Below are positions 24,118 to 32,126 of a stretch of 52,527 bases of DNA, in pieces (the stretch's first letter is position 1; each line of letters begins with the position of its first letter). The stretch is from Gastranaerophilus sp045639085 (GTDB lineage Bacteria > Cyanobacteriota > Vampirovibrionia > Gastranaerophilales > Gastranaerophilaceae), in NCBI GenBank assembly GCA_045639085.1, contig JAZUCM010000119.1, positions 1 to 52,527 on the forward strand. The letters are read 5' to 3'. Both the position numbers and the translations under genes were made by a program. Under the pieces are notes generated by a model. That model did not search any database. It saw nothing but the letters and a program-made list of their open reading frames with translations, and was not told the DNA's origin.

Positions 24118-24589
24118 CTATAATCCTTGAAATTCTCTCTTTTATATCAAATTTTGACAACTCGTCAACATTATCTTTTTCCAAACCATACTTTTGGCAA
24201 AGTGCATCATAGTAGTAAACTTGTTTTTTAGTAGGTTTTTCAGATTTCATTTTCAATTCTTTCAAAAACTCTCGTTTTTGTTTTTCGAAAGCTTTCTGCG
24301 CCTGTAGCAAAGGTTCTTGAGATTTTTTATAATCAAAATACTTTTTGCATTCTAACAAAAAACGTCGTGTATCGTTATAAAAATCTTCTTCCTCAATAAT
24401 ATCACATAAAAATTCAAATCGCGAAGAATTCATCCCAAGATAATATTTTTCATCTTCATAAAACTTTGTCCATAATTCATCAACATCAAGTTCAGGCATT
24501 TTTTTCACAAACGCCTTCAAATAATTACACAACGCCGATTTCTGGTTTTTAGAAAGCGACAAATACACACACTTTTTCACTTCGTACAT
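24083..24589 (-). CDS. Hypothetical charged helical protein
   Basis: 168 aa, no signal peptide or membrane segment. It is helical and rich in Lys/Glu, with a coiled-coil stretch at ~95-115 (QAQKAFEKQKREFLKELKM). The C-terminal half (KKQVYYYDALCQKYGLE ... SRIIDEHSTDY) looks like a small conserved helical hairpin. It starts 2 bp after the 60-aa gene and overlaps prmC, so it is co-translated with both. Family not recognised. Confidence 0.65.
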   Translation of the reverse strand: MYEVKKCVYLSLSKNQKSALCNYLKAFVKKMPELDVDELWTKFYEDEKYYLGMNSSRFEFLCDIIEEEDFYNDTRRFLLECKKYFDYKKSQEPLLQAQKAFEKQKREFLKELKMKSEKPTKKQVYYYDALCQKYGLEKDNVDELSKFDIKERISRIIDEHSTDYKNID

Positions 24590-24591
24590 AA

Positions 24592-24774
24592 CTAATTTTT
24601 GAATAAATCAATAATTTTAAATTTATTCTTTGCCTTTTCCTTACTGAAATCCAACAACTGCTTGCGAATAGGAGAAGTTACATTTTGAAAACGTTCGACT
24701 TTCTCAGGCGTCTTTTTGCCCTGAACTAATACCAAGTTTTTTTCATCAGAATTTTCTCTCATAGAACCTCTCAT
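24592..24774 (-). CDS. Small hypothetical protein
   Basis: 60 aa, or 56 aa if translation starts at the second in-frame ATG (24762), which has AGAGG close upstream. It is basic and has no membrane segment. Sequence such as VERFQNVTSPIRKQLLDFSK suggests an amphipathic helix. It directly precedes the 168-aa gene, and its operon position is the main support for it. Function unknown. Confidence 0.5.
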   Translation of the reverse strand: MRGSMRENSDEKNLVLVQGKKTPEKVERFQNVTSPIRKQLLDFSKEKAKNKFKIIDLFKN

Positions 24775-24928
24775 ACCTTTATTAAAAAATATTCTACAAA
24801 AAAATTGCCTCTCTGGGCTTTTATATTAAGTTTTGTAACATTTGTCCCAGAAAACCCGCGTCATTACTAAAGTTTTGCCCCTAAAAACCGACTAACAGAT
24901 AAAGGAATGTTGAAAGGAAAGTCGATTT

Positions 24929-27900
24929 ATGTCTATCGAAGCAAAAATGGAAGCAGTTATAAAAAGCAGACAAAACAACTTCTATGACTTGTTTGACGAA
25001 TTCAAGACAGAAGACAAGTACTACTATGCCGATCCGGGCGATCCTGATTTTGATTTTATGCCGGAGTTTGACGAAGACGGCAATCCAAATGCACAAACCG
25101 AAGACGACATTCTTAAAGAAAAAATTTACAAAACGCGTATGGCGAAGTTTAAAGCGTTAAGCGTAACCATTGATTCTAACGCGAGCATTTACTACACTGA
25201 TGATGAAAGCAGCGAATTTTTCGGCTACAGCTACGACGAAATCATCGGCATGGCAAACAATGGAACAACCATTCCGGACGAAATCCTGGAATGGGCTTAC
25301 GCCATGGCCGACGCAAATGCGACCGAAACAACTGAAGAAACCGAAGGCAACGACGCGCACGCACTCTATTTATCTTTGAAAAATAATCCTTTCCTTAACA
25401 TCAAAACAATTACCAAAATTTTTGTCAACAAATGTGATGAGCAAACCGAAGCTCTTGAAGCTTATCTTGACGAAATTGATCCAATCGAAAGAGAAATGGA
25501 AGCCGCAAACGTTGAGGCTGAAACAAACAAAGAACAATCACTTAACAACATCAAATCACTGGTCAAAGAGTGGAAAGATTTGCAAGCGAAAGTGGACAAC
25601 GGAGAAGAACTCAGCACAAACGAACAAGAAAGATTTGCCGAATTAAACGGACTTTTCAATGAAGAAGACGCAAAATATCAAGATAATGTCGACGACACAA
25701 CCCGAAATTTCAACAAATTTGGAGAACGTCTGAATTTTGTTAGCCAAAAAGCTGACACAACGATAGATTTTGGAGCAGAAACAATTTTAATATCCAACGA
25801 ACTTGCAGAGTTTGAAAAAACAAACAAAAACAGAAGTGTTTTTGGCGGCCTTATCGCGCAAGGTTTCGTCGGACTTCTCGGCGCAAACTCTCTTGCCGGA
25901 AACAAAAAATTCTCCCAAGTAGCACACACAATCGGAGTAAATACTCAAAACTTTGCAACTGACGTAAATACGACCATCAAAGAAGTTCAGGCTTTAATGC
26001 AAAACACTGCAGACACGGCAGGATTTGAAATCGAAGACCAAACTCATACCGTGGAAAGCCTTGCAAGCAGCGAAGGCGTGACAGAACCAACCGTCGCCAC
26101 AAAAAGTAAAACAACAACCCCAACGCCACAAGAAGGAACCGAGCCGGCTACCACCGAAACAGCAGACACAACTTCTACTGAAACGACAGATGGCGAAGGC
26201 GTTACCGAGACAGAACAAGAAGAAGATCAAAACGCTGAAAACCAAAGTGAGCCACTAACCGACGAAGAACAAATCGCACAAGGTGAAAATACTCTCGAAG
26301 ATGTCAACGCAAAATCACTTTCTATGCCAAAACTTAAACAACTTATCCAAAAAGAAGGAGAAGATTCTGAAAAGAAAGGGCAAGACGCTTTAAAACTCGT
26401 TGAGCAACTAAAAACACAATCAACAATCGTTGACGAAAAAGAAAAACAAGTCGAAGAAGATACAACCAACTTACAAGAAACTGCAGAAGAGTCACCAACC
26501 GAAACTGACACAAACACCCCAACAGGAGAAACAGAAAGTTCAGAAGGCAACGGAGGCGCAATGGAAGAGGCAGAAGTTACAGCAACTCAAAGCCAAGAAG
26601 AACTCACGGCTGCGACTCAAGATGAAGCGCTAACCGTTGAGAGCCTCAGACAAACTTTCGACGCATCCACAAAAGCAAATAAAAAATACACAAAAGACGT
26701 CAACATCGCAAACGACAAAATGAAAGATAACATCGCAACCGGCGCATTTACCATCGCCGGCGGCTATATGACCGGCGTGGGAATTTACAACGTCGTCCAA
26801 GGTACCGCCCTTCTAAGTGCTGCTGGCTGGTGGAACCCATTCATCGCCGCACTTGCAGCTTTTATGATTGACAAAGGAACAATCGAAATCGCACTTGGCG
26901 GAACGATGATTGCCGGCGGAACAGCCCTCACCGTTTCTGCCGCAGAAGGTCTTGAAATCAACGACCAAACTGCTGAAAAAATCGGTATTTCTTCAGAAAA
27001 CATCACTTCCGCAAGTGAAAATCTTGACGAATTTGAGCGTCAACAAACAGGTGAAGTCGAAGGCCAAGAAGGTTCCGAAAACGCAGAAGGTGCAGAAGAA
27101 GGCGAAAATGCAGAAGAACCGACAGAAGACGATCTTCGTGCTCAAGACGAAAAAACGCTTGAGCAAATCGACCTTTCAAACCTAGAACTTCCTGAACTCA
27201 AATCCCTCGTTCACTCAGAAGGCAAAACTTCTGCAACCCTGGGCAAAGAAAACGTCAAAATGACAAAAGAGTTAGAACCCCAAATCCCGGCAATTACAGA
27301 AGAAGCCATAGAACTAGCACGCGCAAAAAGAGACCAAGAAGCAGCGCAAGCAGCACAAGCAAACAACTCCGACAACACATCAGAAACCGAACAAGTAAGC
27401 CAAGATATAGTTGAAAATACCGAACAACTTGAACAAGAAGACGAAGAAAAGAAAAACATCTTCCAACAATACCGTGAAGACTTTCAACAAGATAAAGCCA
27501 CCAACAAACAGCATTCAAACGACATAAAATACACCGCCGGCGAAGCCGCAAAAGGCATGGGACTAGGGCTTCTCGGCACAACCGCTGGCGGTGCGCGAAC
27601 AGCTTTCGGTGCAACAGAAATTGCAACCGGCACAATTCTTGCTATGCAATGGTGGAATCCAATGGCAATGATGTTAGGACTTTTCCTCATCAAACAAGGT
27701 AGTGAAGACACAGCACTTGGCTTGGAAATGATAGGTTCCGGCATGGCATTAACAGTAAGTGCAACCGCAACCCTTGCAACAAGCGCGGTTGCAGGAGCAA
27801 GAGTTGGTGAATCAAACGACCAAACTGACGAATCAATGGCCAAAGTAGACACAATGGAAACCGAAGTCAACACCGCTGTCGAAGAACAACTCGCAAAAGA

Positions 27901-30253
27901 CGAAGAAGAGGCCGAAAAAGCTCAAGAAACCGAAGAGCCGGAAGTATCCATAGAGCAAGGAGCTGAAAACGAAGCAGCCGAAACAAACCCAACAGAAAAT
28001 CCCGACGATGCAGAGGCAAATGCAGCCGATATGGAAAAAGATTCTGCACAAGCGGTAAAAGATGACGAACAAAACGCTCAAAAAGACGAAAGCAAGGCCA
28101 AAAAGCAAAAACAAAAAGAAAAAACAGCAGACAAATCAAATAAAAAATACACCAAAGAAATCAAAATAATCAAAAAAAATGCGACAGAAGCCGAAAAAGA
28201 AGCCGAAGAGCAAGGCAAAGAGGCAGAAATTCAGATTGCAGAGGGTGAAACAACAGCCAGTGAAGCAAATGAAGATGAAGTTCAAGAAAATGCAACTCAA
28301 GCCGAAACCGAGGGTGCAGAAGCTGAGGGATTAGCGACAGAAACAGAAGAACTTGTTTCCGAAACAGTGGACATCATAGAAGAAACAAAAGCGAATGTCG
28401 CTACAGCGACAACAGAAAACCAGACAATTGTAACAGAAATGAACACATTAAACTCTGGCCTTCAACAAGATGAAAACAAAATAAAAAACCTTAAAAACAA
28501 ACTTAAACAAGAAGAACAAAAATCTTCTCAGCCTCAACCTGCGCAACAACCTTCTGGCCAAGAACCACAACAAACGCAAGCTCCTACACCTGTTCAAAAA
28601 GCAAAAGTTGCAGACAAACCGGCCGAAGAAACAAACGAACCTTCCCAAGAAGAAAACCAAACTCCAGCCCCTACCCAATCTCGCGCTGCAACACAACAAG
28701 AGCAAGAAAAACCCGAAGGTTTTGACAAAACAGAATTTGCCTCAGACAAAAACAAACAACCTGATTTTGTAGGCTTTGTCGCACAAAGTGACAGTCTCGC
28801 ATCCGGCAATGTTCTTGCGCCAAAAACCAAACAAAAAACAACATCAAACACCCCAAATTCAATCAAACAAGGTGGTGGCCTCACCGCGCTTAAAAACGCT
28901 GCAAACAAAAAGAAAGCACAAAACAAAGCAAAAGCAACTGCGCAAAAACAATCCGCGCAAGAATCAGCACAACAGCAACAACTAATTCAAAAAAGCCAAC
29001 GCACAACACAAAAACCTTTTGACATAAATTCTATGTCAGGTGGCAACGGCAATAACCAAACACAACAAATCAAAACAAGTATGCAAGCCCTTAGTGCAGC
29101 TGCATTCCACAAACAAGCACGCCTAAGCGCAATGGCTGTTCGCGCCAACAACAACGTAATGGCAAACATCCAAAAAGAAGCCTATGCCCAAGCCGAAGCC
29201 GCTAAAAACGAGCGCCTCGCCCAAGAAAAACAAGAACGTATTGCGAAAATCAAACAATTTGCGGGCTATGTTCAAGGTGTAGGCGCCTTAACAACAACAG
29301 CAGGTATGATTGTAAGCAAAGTTGGAACGGGAACAATTGCGGCAGGTACAGCTCAAGTATCATCAGGCACAGCATTGGCAGCGGAAGGAACTGCAGCCAT
29401 TTCAGCAGCTGGCGGACTCATGTCTTTAGGTTCAACGCAAATTACAATAGGCGGAACGCAAATAACAATTGGCTCAACAATGGTTGGAACAGGTACCGTA
29501 TCAGTCACAACAGGTACCGCTGCAGAAGCATCAGGTATCACCACCCAATCAATCGGTGCGGCACTACAAGCAACCGGCTATGCAATGATGTCTAATCCAT
29601 TTACCGCTGCAGCAGGTGCTGCAATGGTAGGTTCAGGCATAGCAACAACAGCGTCTGGTACCGCTGTAACAGGTTCAGGTATTGCCCTTATGACATCTGG
29701 GATAACACAAGTATCAACAGGTACTGCTCAAATTGGAACTGGTACAGCAACGACAGCTACAGGTACCGCTACAGTTGCTACAGGTACCGCTACTGCCGCG
29801 GAAGGTGGCACAGCACTGGCCGCCGGCATAACTCAAATTGCCTTGGGTAGCGCACAAATTGGTTCAGGAACAGCGTTGGTTGCGACCGGCGGGACGATTC
29901 AAGCAATCGGTGCATACACAAGTGCTGCGGGCGCAGCGGTCAGTGCCGGCGCCGACATCGCCAACGGAAATATCCTAGGCGGCATAGCTACAATCGTTGG
30001 CGCAGCAGCCTCTGTTGTCGGAGTAAATACCAATATGTCAACATTAGGCCAAGCCGCAACCCAACTCGGCTCACAAGGCGCAGCCTTAGCCGGACAACTT
30101 GCAACAGCAGGCGCCGGACAAGAAAATTCCAACCAAGACAACAAAAAACAAGGCGACAAACAAAAACAAGAAAAAATCAAAAACGATAAAAAAACACAAA
30201 ACGTCCTCGCCAAAAACCAAAAACGAATGGTCCAAAATCGTTTCAATAAATAA
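24929..30253 (+). CDS. Giant modular protein with glycine-rich hydrophobic modules
   Basis: 1774 aa, no signal peptide. AAAGGAAAG precedes the ATG. Residues 1-340 are acidic and helical. Two related modules follow, each with a leucine-rich lead-in (SLSMPKLKQLIQKEG at ~465; NLELPELKSLVHSEG at ~750), then NKKYTKD/NKQHSND, then a Gly-rich hydrophobic block with a WWNPF/WWNPM centre and ending ALTVSA (residues ~600-675 and ~870-960). Acidic Glu/Gln/Thr linkers separate them, and a third lead-in at ~1070 (NKKYTKEIKI) lacks its hydrophobic block. Residues ~1446-1700 are a long run of G-T-A/G-S-G seven-residue-like repeats (TGTATVATGTATAAEGG), a glycine-zipper pattern. The end is basic and disordered. 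It may be membrane-inserting or a filament or scaffold. Homology is not recognised, so function is open. Confidence 0.75.
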   Translation: MSIEAKMEAVIKSRQNNFYDLFDEFKTEDKYYYADPGDPDFDFMPEFDEDGNPNAQTEDDILKEKIYKTRMAKFKALSVTIDSNASIYYTDDESSEFFGYSYDEIIGMANNGTTIPDEILEWAYAMADANATETTEETEGNDAHALYLSLKNNPFLNIKTITKIFVNKCDEQTEALEAYLDEIDPIEREMEAANVEAETNKEQSLNNIKSLVKEWKDLQAKVDNGEELSTNEQERFAELNGLFNEEDAKYQDNVDDTTRNFNKFGERLNFVSQKADTTIDFGAETILISNELAEFEKTNKNRSVFGGLIAQGFVGLLGANSLAGNKKFSQVAHTIGVNTQNFATDVNTTIKEVQALMQNTADTAGFEIEDQTHTVESLASSEGVTEPTVATKSKTTTPTPQEGTEPATTETADTTSTETTDGEGVTETEQEEDQNAENQSEPLTDEEQIAQGENTLEDVNAKSLSMPKLKQLIQKEGEDSEKKGQDALKLVEQLKTQSTIVDEKEKQVEEDTTNLQETAEESPTETDTNTPTGETESSEGNGGAMEEAEVTATQSQEELTAATQDEALTVESLRQTFDASTKANKKYTKDVNIANDKMKDNIATGAFTIAGGYMTGVGIYNVVQGTALLSAAGWWNPFIAALAAFMIDKGTIEIALGGTMIAGGTALTVSAAEGLEINDQTAEKIGISSENITSASENLDEFERQQTGEVEGQEGSENAEGAEEGENAEEPTEDDLRAQDEKTLEQIDLSNLELPELKSLVHSEGKTSATLGKENVKMTKELEPQIPAITEEAIELARAKRDQEAAQAAQANNSDNTSETEQVSQDIVENTEQLEQEDEEKKNIFQQYREDFQQDKATNKQHSNDIKYTAGEAAKGMGLGLLGTTAGGARTAFGATEIATGTILAMQWWNPMAMMLGLFLIKQGSEDTALGLEMIGSGMALTVSATATLATSAVAGARVGESNDQTDESMAKVDTMETEVNTAVEEQLAKDEEEAEKAQETEEPEVSIEQGAENEAAETNPTENPDDAEANAADMEKDSAQAVKDDEQNAQKDESKAKKQKQKEKTADKSNKKYTKEIKIIKKNATEAEKEAEEQGKEAEIQIAEGETTASEANEDEVQENATQAETEGAEAEGLATETEELVSETVDIIEETKANVATATTENQTIVTEMNTLNSGLQQDENKIKNLKNKLKQEEQKSSQPQPAQQPSGQEPQQTQAPTPVQKAKVADKPAEETNEPSQEENQTPAPTQSRAATQQEQEKPEGFDKTEFASDKNKQPDFVGFVAQSDSLASGNVLAPKTKQKTTSNTPNSIKQGGGLTALKNAANKKKAQNKAKATAQKQSAQESAQQQQLIQKSQRTTQKPFDINSMSGGNGNNQTQQIKTSMQALSAAAFHKQARLSAMAVRANNNVMANIQKEAYAQAEAAKNERLAQEKQERIAKIKQFAGYVQGVGALTTTAGMIVSKVGTGTIAAGTAQVSSGTALAAEGTAAISAAGGLMSLGSTQITIGGTQITIGSTMVGTGTVSVTTGTAAEASGITTQSIGAALQATGYAMMSNPFTAAAGAAMVGSGIATTASGTAVTGSGIALMTSGITQVSTGTAQIGTGTATTATGTATVATGTATAAEGGTALAAGITQIALGSAQIGSGTALVATGGTIQAIGAYTSAAGAAVSAGADIANGNILGGIATIVGAAASVVGVNTNMSTLGQAATQLGSQGAALAGQLATAGAGQENSNQDNKKQGDKQKQEKIKNDKKTQNVLAKNQKRMVQNRFNK

Positions 30254-30280
30254 AAGCTTTTCTTAAAAAGAAAAGCTTTT
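30252..30280. terminator. Terminator after the giant gene
   Basis: AAAAGCTTTTCTT (30252-30264) and AAGAAAAGCTTTT (30268-30280) pair perfectly. The hairpin overlaps the stop codon of the giant gene. A/T symmetry lets it also stop pilin C transcripts. Confidence 0.85.
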
Positions 30281-30320
30281 GTGCATAAAATTTTACATCA
30301 GTAAGCCAAACGACAAAATT

Positions 30321-31292
30321 CTATCGTTTAACACAGCGAATATAATGCTCGGTCGTCCGGGAAGTAGAACCACGCGTCCCATAATAAGTATTAACTTCTA
30401 ATGCCTTACCTGAACTTAAAACAGTTCCAGACCAAAAGTGTGCAGAACCTGTTAAGTTAATTATTGAATTATTAATTAACATTGCAGAGAGTTCGTCTAT
30501 GTTTGGAATTCTACTTTCAGAACTTTGAGCTGTACATAATGAACCCGCACCTGACAAACCCGACTCACCAGCATTCTCACTAGAGGATGGCATTGGAGCA
30601 ACGACAATAGGATCATTCGAATTAAAAGCGGTGATAATGCCCATATCTTTACCAATTGTATTTGGACCTTTATTTCCGTTTAAATCATAGATAAAATTGA
30701 CACACATCGTTGATTGAGGGAAACCAATAACATTCCCCCATTGATTAAGGCCAGACTCATTTAAGTACTCATATTTACAAGAATGATTATAATAAGCAAC
30801 GATACTTTCACCGTTTTGCGTTTCAAAGGCAGCTGCTTTTGTGTCCATAGTTGAATAAGAACTGCCCGAATACACCACACTTTGAAACCAACTATTTAAT
30901 TGATAAAGTGTTGTTGGCAAAGTCTTTTGGCTGCCCAACATGTCTGTATAGCTTGCCTGAATGCCACAATCTTGCAAATGTGCATTATCACAAATGTTGT
31001 TAATTTTCAAAACCTTGCTCAAGCCCTCAGTTAGAAAACTTTCTGTCGCTGTATCTGTGACAGTTGTAGAACCGTCTTCGTCTGTTGTTTCGGTCAATGT
31101 TCCATAGCCAGCAATTTGTGGCATCATTGCGATGGCTTGAGACATACGAGCGTATAAAGCCTTGCGTTGCGTGTTCCAAGTGCGTTCGTTAATGTTCGCC
31201 ATCAAGCTTGGCAGGGTGATTGCGGCGACAACGCCAATAATTGTCAATGACAGTAATATCTCTGCCATGGTGAATCCAAGATTTTTACTCAT
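30321..31292 (-). CDS. Type IV pilin-like protein C
   Basis: 323 aa. The ATG at 31292 is preceded by AAGGAGG. Leader MSKNLG, then FTMAEILLSL with Gly at -1 and Glu at +5, and a ~20-residue hydrophobic helix. The NINERTWNTQRKAL region and the ICDNAHLQDCGI, FETQNGE and NGNKGPNTIGKD blocks are shared with pilins A and B. The C-terminal domain (SRIPNIDELSAMLIN, AHFWSGTVLSSG, EHYIRCVKR) is DUF1566/Lcl-like and differs most. Likely a pilus or pseudopilus subunit. It is expressed from a leader ~150 nt long carrying an 11-G tract, unlike pilin A, which has a short leader. Confidence 0.88.
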   Translation of the reverse strand: MSKNLGFTMAEILLSLTIIGVVAAITLPSLMANINERTWNTQRKALYARMSQAIAMMPQIAGYGTLTETTDEDGSTTVTDTATESFLTEGLSKVLKINNICDNAHLQDCGIQASYTDMLGSQKTLPTTLYQLNSWFQSVVYSGSSYSTMDTKAAAFETQNGESIVAYYNHSCKYEYLNESGLNQWGNVIGFPQSTMCVNFIYDLNGNKGPNTIGKDMGIITAFNSNDPIVVAPMPSSSENAGESGLSGAGSLCTAQSSESRIPNIDELSAMLINNSIINLTGSAHFWSGTVLSSGKALEVNTYYGTRGSTSRTTEHYIRCVKR

Positions 31293-31478
31293 GTTGTCCT
31301 CCTTCTCGCTTGTACCAACAGGGGCGGAAGGCCCGGCAAAACATGTATATTTACCCTCGCAAACCCAAGTATAATCAGGCTGTTGAGGCGCCCCCCCCCC
31401 CTATTGAACTTTTCATTTTTTTAGTTTGTAATATCATAATCATATTTTCATTATGCACTATTGGGAGGGGTTTGTCAA
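31293..31478 (-). promoter_or_regulatory. Promoter and poly-G leader of pilin C
   Basis: First part of a ~370-bp stretch without an annotated gene. Minus strand: TTGACA (31473-31478), 17 nt, CATAAT (31450-31455), as at pilin B. ATG at 31443 lies 6 nt after the -10 box. It opens a short frame running into 11 consecutive G's (plus-strand C's 31391-31401) and stopping at TGA 31375-31377. The blocks TTCAATAGGGGG and CCTGATTATACTTGG are shared with the pilin B leader. Downstream of the tract the pilin reading frame is open back to the G's. Confidence 0.6.
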
Positions 31479-31487
31479 CCCCTTCGG

Positions 31488-31622
31488 AAGTGAATAAGTG
31501 AATAGGTAAATAAGGCAATAAGTCGTTATGGGGTTATTTATCTATATTATATACCAAACGATAAATTTTTATTCGGATTAATTTCCTCTTAACGACCTAT
31601 TCGCTTATTCACTTATTCACTT
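31488..31622. repeat. Imperfect inverted repeat between pilin C and panD
   Basis: Arms at about 31488-31529 and 31589-31622 share AAGTGAATAAGTGAATA and a TCGTTA block on opposite strands, separated by an AT-rich ~60-bp centre. Direct repeats of AACTCATT follow at about 31626-31646. There is no coding potential; it may be a small palindromic element. Nothing else is seen up to panD. Confidence 0.55.
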
Positions 31623-31665
31623 TTACAACTCATTAACTCATTAACTCTCTTCCATTTAAGCTCGC

Positions 31666-32019
31666 CTACGGCGTAATAATTCTATTCTCATCATCAACGA
31701 TAACGATTTTTGGTTCGTAGTTTTCGATTTCGTTTTCATCTAAAAGTGCGTAGGTTAAAATGATTACCTTGTCTCCTTTTTGAACTTTTCTTGCTGCCGC
31801 ACCGTTCAAACAAATAGTTCCCGAATTGGCTGCTCCTTTTATTATATAAGTCTGAAAACGCTCGCCATTATTTATATCAAGAATTTCAACTTTTTGCCAC
31901 TCTCGCATGCCGGCAGCTTTCAACAAAGTTTCGTCAATGGTTATTGAGCCGACATAATTCAAATTCGCGTCGGTCACAGTCGCTCTATGGATTTTGGATT
32001 CTAAAAATTCTCTTAACAT
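31666..32019 (-). CDS. panD: Aspartate 1-decarboxylase (pyruvoyl proenzyme)
   Basis: 117 aa, typical length. It converts aspartate to beta-alanine for pantothenate and CoA. The self-cleavage site Gly24-Ser25 lies in NYVGSITID; Ser25 becomes the pyruvoyl group. Lys9 in LESKIHRATVT is also conserved, as is ICLNGAAARKVQKGDKVIILTY. GAGGGA precedes the ATG. It is divergent from the RND operon. panB and panC are not in the window. Confidence 0.96.
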   Translation of the reverse strand: MLREFLESKIHRATVTDANLNYVGSITIDETLLKAAGMREWQKVEILDINNGERFQTYIIKGAANSGTICLNGAAARKVQKGDKVIILTYALLDENEIENYEPKIVIVDDENRIITP

Positions 32020-32039
32020 AAGTCCCTCACTTGTCCAAT

Positions 32040-32083
32040 ATTATATCAAACAAGTTGACATGTCAAAACAACTTTGATATAAA
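32040..32083. promoter_or_regulatory. Divergent promoters sharing a palindromic -35 region (panD / RND operon)
   Basis: The perfect palindrome TTGACATGTCAA (32055-32066) supplies TTGACA on both strands. On plus, TTGACA-17 nt-TATAAA (32078-32083) drives the efflux operon. On minus, TTGACA-15 nt-TATAAT (32040-32045) faces panD with a short spacer. A repressor on the palindrome would block both. Confidence 0.6.
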
Positions 32084-32126
32084 TAAGTAAGTTATAAGGG
32101 ATATTATATTTTCAAGGGAGAGTGTA

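Noticed and set aside
26227..26550. Serine/cysteine-rich antisense proteins in the giant gene as small exported peptides
   Set aside because: Composition is the direct reverse-complement product of GAA/CAA-rich codons.
24929..30253. Many frames antisense to the giant gene
   Set aside because: They mirror the biased Glu/Gln/Ala codon use of the sense gene, lack ribosome sites and have Ser/Phe/Leu-rich nonsense composition.
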